A stretch of DNA of 64,000 nucleotides from Lepidurus packardi (taxonomy: Eukaryota > Arthropoda > Branchiopoda > Notostraca > Triopsidae): NCBI GenBank assembly GCA_023053545.1, contig JAKZAN010000004.1:4154001-4218000 (forward strand), in the 5' to 3' direction. Shown piece after piece: positions 49,701 through 62,108 of the stretch. The notes under the pieces were generated by a model. It did not search any database. It was not told the origin of the DNA and saw nothing but the letters and a program-made list of their open reading frames with translations. The position numbers and the translations under genes are program-made. The first letter of the stretch is position 1; each line of letters starts with the position of its first letter.

Positions 49701-51125
49701 GGTGTTCACTACTGGAGGTAAAGTATTTTCATTGGAATGAACTCGATTTTTGTCATTATTATTTGCTAGGCTCTATGTGCTTCAGACGGAAACTTTCTTC
49801 AATTCCGCGGTTTTTTCAAGATTCTCGTACTCGTCCAATGTCTCGAAGGGAAAAGGAAGATGTAAATAGGTCGACTTGGGCAACGTCGCAATCGTCTGGA
49901 ACTTGAGCTCCGCGCGCAAGTTAGCACTGTGCTTTGTTTTACTTACATAATATTGATGCTTGTATCCTTTGTTCTAGAATTCTCAGAGCGAAAATTAAGC
50001 TAAAGAGGACAATTCTAGATTCCTATGAGCTACAGTTGTCAAATTCACCAGCCCTCTTTTAGTTGTTGTTGCTCCTACATGGCCAACTGTAAATCGCTCT
50101 CCCACATTGAATGTTATTTTACTCAAATTTCCCAATCTAAGTGAAATAATACCGATTTTCTAATATTATCTTTTCTTATTCTATCTTTTTCTTAAATGAG
50201 ATTTTCTAAAATTATAATGTTTTTTTAAAAGCTGACATTTCCTCCTCCTTAAGTTATGCATTTGTAGAGTGTACAGATTTTTGTCCTGGTTTTTAATTCT
50301 TCCGGACGATTTTTATTGGAATTTGTTTGATGTTGAATGGCTATTCAGGTCAGTGCAAAAACCCAGAGAAAAGTTGACAAAACGTTGGAAAACTTCTTCA
50401 GTGCATCGTAAACATGTGCGTAAAGGAGGCAATCTTTGTATAACTTTTGTGCAGAGCAGCTATAGTACCCTCTCTATGTTTGCAATTATTGAGCAAATGA
50501 ACTGAGAGTAAATAAACTGTCAGCTCTGAATGGACTTTTTACTAACTCACGTAAATTAATTATTATGCTTCACGAACATTAATCGTTTTACAATCTATAT
50601 AGCTGCAGACATTCTGGTAATGGATTCCCCCCTAAAAAGACAAGTAAAACTTCGTAACGATGCATACGTCCACCCGAACCTGAGAGAGTGCTGTCCCACG
50701 TCAACAGAGCCGGAACTCCGTGGCGCTGGTGTTCCTCTTCAATGTGAAACGAATGTATTTCCTACATCTAATTTTCTTTGAAATCGAAAAAAGTCAAGAT
50801 TTTTTTTTCATTTTTTTAGTGTTTCAAACTACGGTAACAGTAACGTATGAGAACTTGTATTTGTGAATAATAAAAATACTGTAAAACAAACATGGCATTG
50901 TAATTATTTCGAACGATTTTGACTCAATCCAAAATTAATAAGCTTTATTACACTTTTAAATAAAACAGAAAGTAATAAATACAATGCAAACTTCTAGAGA
51001 ATACAAGTCATGGCAATGGGCGAACCGTCAAATTCATATAAATCGAACAAAAGATGGATGCTACCCTCACTGTACACTGGCTCAGTTCATATTTGTATTT
51101 ATAGAAGTTTCAACGCAATATAAAT
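49701..51125. other. Spacer between left arm and SINE-like units
   Basis: AT-rich sequence without recognised genes. A stretch near 49930-50030 is a diverged direct copy of 49355-49440 (shared tgatgcttgt, ttgttctagaattctcag), so part of this is arm-derived material. Confidence 0.45.
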
Positions 51126-51353
51126 ATAAGCGTATGACTGAGTAGATAATACACAAGCCTTGTAATACGAAGGTCGTGGGTTCGAAACCCAGTCGAGGCA
51201 ATTTATTTCGTAAAAAAACGAAATATTAAATGGCTCCCTTTCCCTGTACCATATGCCTTCCCGGCAACGTTCCTATTCCATCATCATATTTCCTCGGTTC
51301 GATTCCCGGTCTAGGAACTTTATTTCGTCGAAAAAGCGAAATATTAAATGGTT
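51126..51353 (+). mobile_element. Two tandem tRNA-derived SINE-like units
   Basis: Each unit has a good pol III B box (GGGTTCGAAACCC near 51178-51190 and GGTTCGATTCCCGG near 51298-51311). Each is followed by the same tail: a TTTCG..CGAAA hairpin, then atattaaatgg (51205-51233 and 51322-51351). The first unit also has a tRNA-Thr-like anticodon arm (CTTGTAA), but its acceptor stem does not close. This is the layout of a short tRNA-derived retroelement, tandemly duplicated. Confidence 0.5.
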
Positions 51354-51504
51354 CATGTTCAATTCCTGTTCCCATATTCGAAATCGCGATCCTTCGGCAT
51401 TATGAGCTCGAATATCGAGGATAGGAAACCGAGCAGGGGAGTTGGGAACAGAGAAAGGGGCGAGGCTCTAAATTTTTCACGATTTTTCAAGGGGACCCCC
51501 TTGA

Positions 51505-52619
51505 TCGTGCAGGGATCCTTATGGAAAAAAGCCCAGAAAACGCTTTCCCAGCTCGAAAAGGAGCCACGCCCCCTTTTCGGTCCAATCCACCAATAGGATT
51601 CGTCCATTTCGGAAACCACGCCTCCTTTTTTAGCGGATTTTTTGAAAAGTCACGCAAGAATATTTAAAATGTTCACTTTTATTGCAAAAATTGCAAATAA
51701 TACAAAAAGGGCATTTTTGGAAACTAAATTTTACGGGGAACATTTTGGTACAACAAATAAGGAATTCCAGTGGGAAGCAAAACATCTCATTTGCACAATA
51801 TTAGAATCCAATTTTCAGAGCTAAAAAAAATCACAGAACAAAAAATCGAACAGATTTAGAAGGCAGCACTAGAACAATGTTTCTGGAAGGATATATTTTT
51901 ACAAGAAAAACAAAAAAATATGAAGCAATTCTTCTCAAAACTTTTTATAATAATACACAACGTCGAACCCACTGGGTGCTTTGCAGATTTGGAAGACATA
52001 TTTGCAAGCCGCCGGATTGTGACACAAGGCCGACGAGTCCACAATCTTGTAAGGGACCAAATTAAAATTACGAAAATGACGAGCAAATTGGTCCGATCCT
52101 GGACGCTGATTTCAAATGGAGAATCACAATCATTTCCTGCTTGATCAGATCTTCTGCCTAACAAAAGTTGTGTCATCTACTGTTTGTCGCTCTTCAATTG
52201 TAATTCACCATTATTACATCCTTATTTATATGTGAAACTAATTCACCTTCTGGAAGCTAGACGATGGAGGTTCTGCGGTTCTCTGACATGCTGCGGACAA
52301 ATTCGCATCATGGGAACGAGGCAATACCGCGATGTATCAATCACTTCAACTATCATAAGATAAAAATAGACCAATTAATCAAATTGTTAAACGCATTCAA
52401 AAGAAAACTTACATTTCGCTTTCCTTTCCGGTCCTGGCAAAGAACTAAACTCCTGCAGTAGATTCGCATCCCTGGCCATCAGCCAGCGAGCAATGCTGGC
52501 GTCTCTCACCTCGTTGATGTTGAAACTCAGCCAATCCCTCCTGACAGCGTTCCAGGCGTAGTAGCCACAAAACTGAACACTGATATCGCAGGATGAACAC
52601 GGATATCGCACTGATTAGG
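51505..52619 (+). repeat. Direct-repeat block, first copy (before the satellite)
   Basis: 51505-51830 recurs in the same orientation at about 56200-56525 with small differences (shared ggagccacgcccc, ccaataggattcgtcca, aaccacgcctcctttt). 52535-52600 recurs at about 56568-56640 (gttccaggcgt, gatatcgcagga). No coding function is evident. Confidence 0.7.
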
Positions 52620-53828
52620 TTAGCCACCGCCATAATTAACGTTCGAACTGCCCGCCAAAGACCGCCACTGCTGTCTAAGGTTAGCCACCGCCATAATGAA
52701 AACCTCCAACGATGCTTTCAATAGAAATTGCCCGCCAAAGACCGCCACTGCTGTCTATGGTTAGCCACCGCCCTAATGAAAACCTCCAACGATGTTTTCA
52801 AAAGGAATTGCCCGCCAAAGACCGCCACAACTGTCTAAGGTTAGCCACCTCCCTAATGAAAACCTCCAACGATGTTTTCAAAAGGAATTGCCCGCCAAAG
52901 ACCGCCACTGCTGTCTATGGTTAGCCACCGCCCTAATGAAAACCTCCAACGATGTTTTCAAAAGGAATTGCCCGCCAAAGACCGCCACAACTGTCTAAGG
53001 TTAGCCACCGCCATTATGAAAACCTCCAACGATGTTTTCAGAAGGAATTGCCCGCCAAAGACCGCCACTGCTGTCTATGGTTAGCCACCTCCCTAATGAA
53101 AACCTCCAACGATGTTTTCAAAAGGAATTGCCCGCCCAAGACCGCCACAACTGTCTAAGGTTAGCCACCGCCATTATGAAAACCTCCAACAATGTTTTCA
53201 GAAGGAATTGCCCGCCAAAGACCGCCACTGCTGTCTATGGTTAGCCACATCCCTAATGAAAACCTCCAACGATGTTTTCAAAAGGAATTGCCCGCCCAAG
53301 ACCGCCACAACTGTCTAAGGTTAGCCACCGCCATTATGAAAACCTCCAACAATGTTTTCAGAAGGAATTGCCCGCCAAAGACCGCCACTGCTGTCTATGG
53401 TTAGCCACATCCCTAATGAAAACCTCCAACGATGTTTTCAAAAGGAATTGCCCGCCAAAGACCGCCACTGCTGTCTATGGTTAGCCACCTCCCTAATGAA
53501 AACCTCCAACGATGTTTTCAAAAGGAATTGCCCGCCAAAGACCGCCACAACTGTCTAAGGTTAGCCACCTCCCTAATGAAAACCTCCAACGATGTTTTCA
53601 AAAGGAATTGCCCGCCAAAGACCGCCACTGCTGTCTATGGTTAGCCACCTCCCTAATGAAAACCTCCAACGATGTTTTCAAAAAGAATTGCCCGCCAAAG
53701 ACCGCCACAACTGTCTAAGGTTAGCCACCTCCCTAATGAAAACCTCCAACGATGTTTTCAAAAGGAATTGCCCGCCAAAGGCCGCCACTGCTGCGCCAAA
53801 GACCGCCACCACCGATTCTAAAGCGTGA
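52620..53828 (+). repeat. 80-bp satellite array, 14 full units plus partial ends
   Basis: From 52681 to 53800 the sequence is 14 back-to-back units of exactly 80 bp, each starting ttagccacc and containing aacctccaacgatg and cccgccaaagaccgcca. No indels occur. Units come in types that differ at the end (ctgctgtctatgg versus acaactgtctaagg) and just after the start (ccgcc, cctcc or catcc). These alternate over much of the array, giving a 160-bp higher-order period. The open frames across it are by-products of the repeat; 80 is not a multiple of 3. Confidence 0.95.
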
Positions 53829-56190
53829 TTTAGAGAAAAGTGAACAAATTTAAAATTAAAACTTAAACGAAAGCTCAACAATACAAACTGCATGTAAGTC
53901 CGCTCTTTGCTATCCTTCACAGTAATCTTAAAAATGGCTTCCAAATCTTGTGATCCATATTCGACTTCAATCCAAATATTCGATCCAAACAGCCTTCTAT
54001 TTGCTCGCCTGAAAGAAACAATGAGTAGTAAAAACTTATAAATGTAAATTTAAAGTGTTACTACCATCACTCCGAAGCTCCCCATGACCTTTAAACTGAA
54101 ATCGGATTCGTTAGGAGATGTTGACTTCTTGGCACAGGATTACATCCTCTTACCCTTCATTTCGCCACCGAAAACTAAAAGAAGAGAAAAATTTCAGTAC
54201 ACACGAAATCAATTCATAAACAAAATGTTTAAAACTTACAAATAAGTGTGCACAAAGACATCCGCAGAGGAAGGCTCCCAAAACGAGTGAAAACACAAAA
54301 CGCATGAAAAGGATAAACTTGTCCTGATTTGCGTCTGTAGACTTCCGGTGACACATAAAAAACAACACAAGTTGCAGAAAACGTGTGTACAGGAGAAGGA
54401 CTTTGGAGAAGGAGAAAACTTGCCGAGTTTTGTGTTTGTAGACTTCCGAAGGTCAAATAAAAAACAACAACACAAGTTGCACACGTTTGAGACGTTCTTC
54501 AAGTCGTCCTCACTTCTGCATTTCCGGTTCGGTACATCGCATGTATGTCGCAAAACCCAGTTGTCCTCCCCCTTTCGCCACCTTCCACCCACTTCAGTCG
54601 ATTAACGTTACCAAAGAACCTGCAACGAAACGTAAAGTAGAAAAAAGTAAGTTCGAAATGTATACAAACGAATCAAAATTTAAAAGACATGGGAAAGAAA
54701 AAGATTAAGTTTTACCTCGACTTCGCGAACACTCCGACTTACAAAAGTTGACTTTGGCTTTGCAGGCAATCTTGGAAACACCGCTGAATGCGAAGAAAGC
54801 TCACCAAGGGACCAACCCGAAGAACGGTCTATCGCGGCACTTTTCACTCTCGGAAACACTGGGATTTGAAGAAGGGGCATGAAGTAATCCCGAAGATCAG
54901 GCAAATGGGCGAAACTTCCACAGAAGAAACTTCCATCTGCACTTTTCGCTCTTGAATACACCGGGATTTGAAGAAAGGGGCATGAAGAAATTGCCTGATC
55001 CCAAGGATCAGGCAAATGGGCGAAACTTCCATCCCTGCCTGGGCTGCGTTCTTCAGTAGAGGCTCCCCAAATCCGTTGACCACCCGTTAACCATAGAAAA
55101 GCTTCGTTGTTACCATTAAAGACCTAATGAATGGCAACAACAAAGACTTTTCGCCGCCCAGGAAATTAAAAGTTGCGGCAAAAGACCTAACCGGCCAACA
55201 ACACTTTAACTCCTGGCATACCTGTTCCTTCTGGTTCTCCTGATTCCCACAGAAGGTAAGTAGCTACCTCCAAGTAGCAGAATATCAGCTTAGCAGATTA
55301 AAGTTGCACATTTTGTCGACTGCGAAGGATGATGTAAGGCAGGGATGAAGTAGAGAGTACACTTAACACCAACACATTTTTTGTTTACTGGCGTAGGCCT
55401 GACCAGAGTTTTGCCGAACACCACACTTAACACTTTAAACGCGCACTTGAATTGACTCCAGGTTTTGGAAGATCCAATTCTTAATGTTTTCGAAGATAAC
55501 GCTTAATCCGATTGTTAATGTTCAACATGCTTGGTAATGTTTAACTATAAACTCACTACTAGCTTTCACAAGGTCGCTGAGAAAACCAAGTCTGCACTGA
55601 TTGCTTGCTAGGGAGCAACTGACGTTATAGGGTTTCTTCAGGGTGCACATCCGTTCAAAGGCAACAAACTTGTGGAGTCGTTCTCTTGAAACTATCCGGA
55701 CACGGTTTGATGTTTATAAGAAAAACACATGCAGTGATACACAGCTTCGGTTCGGGTTCGTCAATCCATGGTAGCGAATCAGAGAACGGCTTGCCAAACC
55801 GAAACTGGCGAATTCTACTACGACGTGGGTCGAGGGCCAGAACCGAGACACTTCTTATGTCTTCGCTTTCTTCTAATGGACGGCGTTTAACAACATAAAG
55901 GCACAATGTCATTGAAATGTTGTTAAGTAATAACGCAGGGGATCCAATGGATAGCCTATTTGAATAAAAACAACAACACTAGTATAGAGAATAAAAAAAA
56001 TAATAAGTCAAAAATTACTCCGCCTCTTCATCACCACACCCGAATATAACGCCCTTTTCCTGCTGGCCCCACAATGCACCATCCTCCACAGGCCCCACAA
56101 TGCACCCGAACCACGCCCACCAAAACCCAGAGAAGCTCCGTTGCTACCGTTTAAGACTTAACCTTGATACAGACCCTTGATAACCTTGAT
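53829..56190 (+). repeat. Direct-repeat block, first copy (after the satellite)
   Basis: Segments 53815-54060, 55800-56000 and 56015-56165 recur in the same order and orientation at 57070-57295, 57303-57490 and 57500-57630. Between them are local duplications: a unit around 54310-54385 and 54418-54485 (cttccg, aacaacacaagttgca) and a unit of about 105 bp at 54831-55030 (gggatttgaaga, gatcaggcaaatgggcgaaa). No gene recognised. Confidence 0.65.
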
Positions 56191-56199
56191 AAGACCCCC

Positions 56200-57635
56200 T
56201 TGATACAGCATTATTCCTTATGGAGAAAAGCCCTGAAAACGCTTTCCAAGCTTGAAAAGGAGCCACGCCCCTTTTTAGCACATTCCACCAATAGGATTCG
56301 TCCACTTCGGAAACCACGCCTCCTTTTCTAGCGGATTTTTTGAAAAATCACGCAAAAAATATTAAAAATTTTAATTTTTATTGCAAAAATTACAAATAAT
56401 ACAAAAAGGACATTTTTGGAAACGAGATTTTACGGGGAACTTTTTGGTACAACTAATAAGGAATTCCAGTGGGAAGCAAAACATCTCATTTGCACAATAT
56501 GAGAATCCAATTTTTAGAGCTAAGAAAAGTCACAGAACAAACATTTCAACAGATTTAGAAGGGCGGGCAGCCAACCCCTCCAGACAGGGTTCCAGGCGTT
56601 GTAGCCATAACACTGAACACCACTGATATCGCAGGACTTCCAGCGCCTCTCCTGAAAGGGATTACGAATCCTGCGAACTACCTACCACAGGCTTCAAAAT
56701 ACAGAATAGTTCTCCCAAACCGACAGCCGCGTAAGGAAAAGATACAAATTCCGTGATCTTCGATCTCACGTTCTTGAATTCCGTGATCTTGAGTCTTGCG
56801 CCCTTGAATTCCGTGATTTTAAGTCTTGCCTCCTTGAATTCCGTGAATTGCCCGCCAAAGACCGCCACTGCTGCCTAAGGTTAGCCACCGCCATATTGAA
56901 AACCTCAACGATGTTTTCAATACGCACTTCACCGCACTTCACTTCACCACTTCGAACAAAATCTTAAAATTAAAGAAACAATTAAATTAATTAAAAGTCA
57001 AGTCAGTTAAAGTCAGTCATTAAACTCAATTGAAATCCTGAAGTACTAGGAGAACGGCGAATGAAGAAGCGGCGATTCTGAAGCGTGACTTAGGGAAAAG
57101 TGACCAAATTTAAAAGAAAACTCAACAATACAAACTGCATGTAAGTCGGCTCTTTCATATCCTTCACAGTAATCTCAAAAATGGCCTGGAAATCTTGCGA
57201 TCCATATTCGACTTCAATCCAAATAGCCTTCTATTTGCTCGCCTGAAAGAAACAACGAGTAGTAAAAACTTATAAATGTAAATTTTAAGTGTCAAACTGC
57301 TGTCGAATTCTGTTACGACGTGGGGGCCAGAACCGAGCCACTTATGTCTTCGCTTTCTTCTAATGGACGGAATTTAACGACATAAAGTCATAATGTCATT
57401 AAGATGTTGTTAAGTAATAACGCAGTAGATCCAATGGATAGCCTATTTGAATAAAAACAACATTAGTATACAATTAAAAAAAAAAAGAATTGAAAACTTA
57501 CTCCGCCTCTTCAACACCACACATGAAATAGCGTCCCTTGCCTGCTGGTCCTCCACCGGCCCCACAATGCACCCGAACCACGCCCACCAAAACCCAGAGA
57601 AACTCCGTTGCTACCGTTTAAGACTTAACACACTG
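56200..57635 (+). repeat. Shortened direct copy of the interior block
   Basis: This 1.4-kb stretch repeats pieces of 51505-56165 in the same order but with large deletions. It keeps a single satellite unit (about 56843-56925) where the first copy has 14. Both copies are on the same strand, in contrast to the arms. Confidence 0.7.
56746..56848. repeat. 30-bp tandem repeat
   Basis: Three to four units of about 30 bp (ttgaattccgtgat + ctt/ttt + gagtcttgcgccc) directly precede the lone satellite unit. On the minus strand the unit is 10 codons (TEFKGARLKI-like), so it stays in frame, though no gene is supported. Confidence 0.75.
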
Positions 57636-60600
57636 AAAAGGAGCAGGCCTGCTCGTGGTATTTCCCAATGCGGAACATTAGCACAACGGGGATCTACCTC
57701 AAGCCTATTAGACAATGACAAAGTAGATATTACTACAAAAAGATCGAGTTCATTCAAATTAAAAAATGTACCTTGCGTAATGAACACCAAAGACGAATCT
57801 GGTAACTGTGGCTCACAAGTATCCTTGGCTTCTTCGAAAGTGGGCGGAGTTTAGCGTCAAAGGCTTCAAATGAAGCTGATCTTGGGTAGTAACGCAGTGA
57901 ATCCAATTGAAAGCCTTTCACTTCGTTTTCCCTCTGAGAATTCTAGAAAAAAAGAGACAAGCATCAGTATTATGTCAAAAGTATTAGGAGAAAAACACCC
58001 TTCTGCTGGTTCATTTGTGCCTTGGGGTGTTTAGTGAGTCTCTACTAGTTGATACTAGATGGCGCAGCTTGTACCGTTTATTGCAGCTTGTAGGTGGCGC
58101 AAGACATAGTGCTTAGTGCAGCTTGTACCGTATAGATGGCGTAGTTTGTAGCGCAGTTTGTAGCGTGTAAAAGGCGGAGCTTGCAGTTCTTTTTGTAGCC
58201 CTTGCGTCGAGTGACACCACTGGGCCGACATCCTCTTCCAGTTCCTAAGCAACCGCGGCTGATGTTTCCTATAGTGTATTCCCTTTATTTATTACTATCT
58301 AAAATTTGTTTGGGACTCCACCCAAGAGTCCCACGTCCACTCGGAAGGAAAAACGAAAATAAACGAGAAAAGCATCAATAGAATTGCAATGAACACGACA
58401 CGCTCTCTTCCGGGCGCTTTCTCAGAAATGGGCAAGAAATAAACCCTCATTGGGATGAAAACTAACTCAAAAATGACTCAATGCGGCAAGTTTGACCGTA
58501 ACAAAACACTTCTGGCCAAGAACTGTTTGATTCTTCCAAACCCAAAAGCTTCGCGTGGCTAGCATTAGCGAAGCTTTCTCTGCCATAATTAACCCATTTT
58601 TTTTTAAAAAAAGTGTGAATTGCCCAACAAAGACGAACGCGGATGAAAAGCAGAGAGTAATACACGAAATGGACTTATCTTTTGGAAAAGACTCAAATGG
58701 AGATATAGCAAGTGTAAGAAAGACGTGAGATTTTTCCGAAAGTAGATCGACCAGGTGCAGGTTCTGCTCACCCCTTTTGCTTAGCTGTCCTACGACCCAA
58801 AGCCTTCCGAGACTTCGTCCTCCCTTTTCTCGCGGTGTCGTGAACGTCCTAGGGGAAAAAAAGAAGAATAAAAACTGTAACATTGAGCTATTTAAAACAC
58901 TTTAAAATCAATCTATCTTCTGTGGCCATGTTAACCAACATGTTCAAACATAAAATGCCGGATTCCACCACACTTACAGGCGGGCACAAAAACTTTTCAA
59001 CTCCCGGCATATCTGGTTCTCCTGGCGGCTCCCACAGAAGATGAAATAATAGCTGTCTCCACGCATCCTCAGTTTAGCAGACAAAAACGTTGCGGTTCTC
59101 TTTTTCTTCTCCAAAAGGATGGCCAAAGGCACGGGGATAAAGTTGGCTGAGTGGAACGGGAGGAGGGAAAGGACCACACACTTAACACGTTGTAACAATA
59201 TAACTGTTTGTGTTTGTGTTGTCACCACCTAATAAATATAAAAGGGTAATACTCTTAGTAATACTGTTCATCTTTAAACACAACTTAACACGGATTTACG
59301 CTTTGACAAGTTGAATTTGAGACTCGAAAAAACTACGTCATCCCACAGGACTAAACAAATCAAAATGGCGGAACAGGGCGGGCACTCGGTTAAGCGACAG
59401 GGGACAAAACGTTCGCTGGAGCTTTGACCGGCACTGTCAATGGCGGCCATGCGGGAATTTTTAATATTCCGTTTTTTAGCCGGAAAATTGCTAAATTTGT
59501 TTACACTGAAAATTTTTTTAATCCAAAAAAGGGATTACCCTCCGGGGTGTATCTTTGTTGGTAGTCATGACTATTGAGGAATTAAGAGAAATCTGGAAAT
59601 TGCTCAAATCGGATTTTGAACATTTATGTGAAAAAATAGGACAAACAAAATCTTCGCCTAACTAGAGGAAACGGAAGGCAGAATATGGTAACCTCCTAGT
59701 AGTTGTTAATTGAATTAATGGCCATATGTAGCCAATGGGAGCGAATAAACTTGAAAACGTTTGAAAAATTGTTTGAAATCTACTGACGCTTACCCCTGGG
59801 AATAATGTCGAACATTATCAACATTGTTACTTTTAATTAACAAAATGTGATAATATGCAAGCTAATTGCATAATACTTAATCTGTTTGCCTTTCAATTTG
59901 ATAAAAGTCGGACGGGAGTCGAAAAATTTGAATAAAACGGGAGTAAATTACCTGAGGTGGAGTCGGCTTGGCGTCTGTTCACAAAATGGCTGGCGGGATT
60001 AATTCCGTCCACTACGCAAAGTGGCGGCGAGTGCATACAGAGGGCATGTATCAATTCGCTAGAGGCCATGCATGGCAACCTTAGCAACGAGTAACGTGAT
60101 TGGGCACTGCGTTGGGTAGTTTTTTTTAAATTCCGTATTCTGGCATTCTGTGCTCTAGCATTCTACGTTCTAGCAATACTATTCCCCTCCCCCCCTAAAA
60201 AAATTAAGGAAAATGGCAATGAATAACTGTACACAACAAGTAACTGTACAAATAACAAGTAACTGTACACAACAAATGCATAGGAACGAAAATTGTGGAA
60301 AGTCCATGTCTCCTAGCCACACTTGGGGATTAAGCTAAAATGCTTACACATTGCTTACGACGATGTATGAATGGAGAAATATAAACATTCGGTTACATGT
60401 ATAAAATAACTAATAAGACGAATTCATAAGAACGAAAGCTGCGACGTAAAGAGGACGGACCTATTTTATTCCTTTTATTATTACTGATCCATTGCATTAA
60501 ATTAAACTGTTAAATACATTTAAAATATCTTTCCTTAATCTCACCCATAACTCTCCCACGTGGCATGCTATGTTTTCACTCAGGTTCATTTGAATAACAG

Positions 60601-61068
60601 GCGAAGAAATAAGGATGTGTCTCCTAAAAAATTCAAATAATAATTACCAACTGGAGCGAGCAAAAGGTGAAAAGGAATAATCCAGCGGCATCTTGTTTGT
60701 GCTGGTCCAGCCCAAATTTCACAAAATCGTCTGTTTTAGACGTTAAAAAAGGCCTACACGCCCAAACGTTTGAATGAAACTTCGCACTGAAAACACGCAC
60801 AAAATCCAAAAATGAAGCTGAATTAATGCTTATAAATTAACAGGATTGTTTTTCGTAACTACAGACAGGGTAAGTTACGTAAATTCAGCTAAAAACAAAA
60901 CTATTCTACATTTAAAGTTATGCATAACAATAGTTTATATCTGAACATGTAGCTTGTTCAACTTTGCGAGCGCGACTGAGGCTGCAAGTTGGGCAAAGCG
61001 GCGCTTGCGGCCGTTCAGTAACGCGCACTATTCAAATTCGATGGAATTGTCTAAAACAAATTTTTCTT
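57340..61068 (-). repeat. Right inverted arm
   Basis: Reverse-complement partner of the left arm. The outer 1.9 kb (59160-61068) is nearly identical to 45694-47600. The inner part (about 57340-59160) is diverged and carries a private insertion near 58020-58250 built of short repeats (gcagcttgtaccgt-like). A short stem AAGCTTCGC...GCGAAGCTT is kept in both inner arms (left about 48535-48570, right about 58545-58580). Confidence 0.85.
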
Positions 61069-62108
61069 TTAAATTTGTTAAAAGTCACACCCAAATAGCA
61101 AAAGCCTCACTTTCAACACAGTATTGCTGCAAACGTCAATTTCTGCTTGAATTCCAATTGTGAGTGCCTTTCTAGATGTAACTGTTGAAGAATCTGCTCT
61201 TCGAAATTTCAATAATATAAAGAAACCCACGATTTTCTTATGATTTAACTTTTGCCGGACTAAGAACGAAGCAATTTTCTGGCTACTTTGTCTGCCAGCT
61301 CAAAGAAATTCCATACATTTTTATTTGGATTAGTAGGCATTGAAACACGTGTAAAGTCCATGCAAAGACGGGTATTGCCACAACGAATCGCGCATTAGGT
61401 GATCCAAACTTTCTATCCACGGCGGTTTGATGTCCATAATCAAGTATAATGGAACAGAAGATAATCAAAAAGCTTGAGTTTGAGATAAAGAGATACATAA
61501 AGCGACTTTTTTTATATCCTTGGGATTGGCTCAAGAGATGGAAGAGCCCGATGAGGTAAAAAAACACTATTTTTTTCGATCCCAGATTAATAAAGATCTA
61601 GTAGTTGTGAAGCGTCCCCTTTAAATACTGTTCTTGCATTTGTTTAAAAATTCAATAAGCTTGTGTCTTGCCAGTTGAGTGACACTTTCAATTCCTCTAC
61701 AACTTTTTGTACCTGATTCCAATTTTTTCAACACAGAAATTGCTTTTCAAATCCTAATGCATACCTGATCTGTAATTAATGGTGAGACAAAAAAGGTATG
61801 GAAACGATCCAATGACTATTCTTTGCATGCGTAATTTGAACTGTCATTCCTACGAAGTTTGTTTCGATACATTTTGCTTTTTTGAAAGCTTTCTTTAAAG
61901 ATTTTTTTTTATTGTTGATAAGCTGTTTATTAAGGCACCGTCGCACCAAAGCTTTCTCACTTCTTTCCACTTTTCCAAATTTGAAGATTTCCTATCAACA
62001 AAAGGCTTCACCAAGACCACAAATTCACGCGAATCACATTAGGGATTCACATACAGACTTAAAAAAAAACAGACTTTGGTAAAGAAAAACAAGCATATAC
62101 TGGTTATT
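61069..62108. other. Spacer between the repeat complex and the HYR/Sushi gene
   Basis: No gene recognised. The right end would hold the 3' UTR of the minus-strand gene that stops at 62109. Confidence 0.5.

Larger units (their letters stand above)
45694..61068. mobile_element. 15.4-kb inverted-repeat complex (foldback-like element or palindromic duplication)
   Basis: Sequence starting at 45694 on the plus strand reappears as its reverse complement ending at 61068. Homology continues inward to about 49700 on the left and 57340 on the right, leaving a spacer of about 7.6 kb. No transposase, reverse transcriptase or integrase was recognised. The interior is a mosaic of satellites, SINE-like units and tandem copies. 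No clear target duplication was found at the ends: outside the strong match there is only weak similarity (agcaaaaggcct versus agcaaaagcct). It could be a non-autonomous foldback-type DNA element, or a locus-specific inverted duplication. Confidence 0.7.

Noticed and set aside
51126..51200. Functional tRNA-Thr gene
   Set aside because: B box and a CTTGTAA anticodon loop are present, but anticodon stem and acceptor stem do not pair. Better explained as a SINE or tRNA relic.
52620..53828. CRISPR-like array or repetitive protein gene
   Set aside because: Units are contiguous and whole-unit homologous with no unique spacers, the genome is eukaryotic, and the 80-bp length breaks the reading frame at each unit. 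It is a satellite.
54150..54592. Overlapping minus-strand frames as element-encoded proteins
   Set aside because: They lie over local tandem duplications, shift frame between copies and show no transposase or DNA-binding motif.
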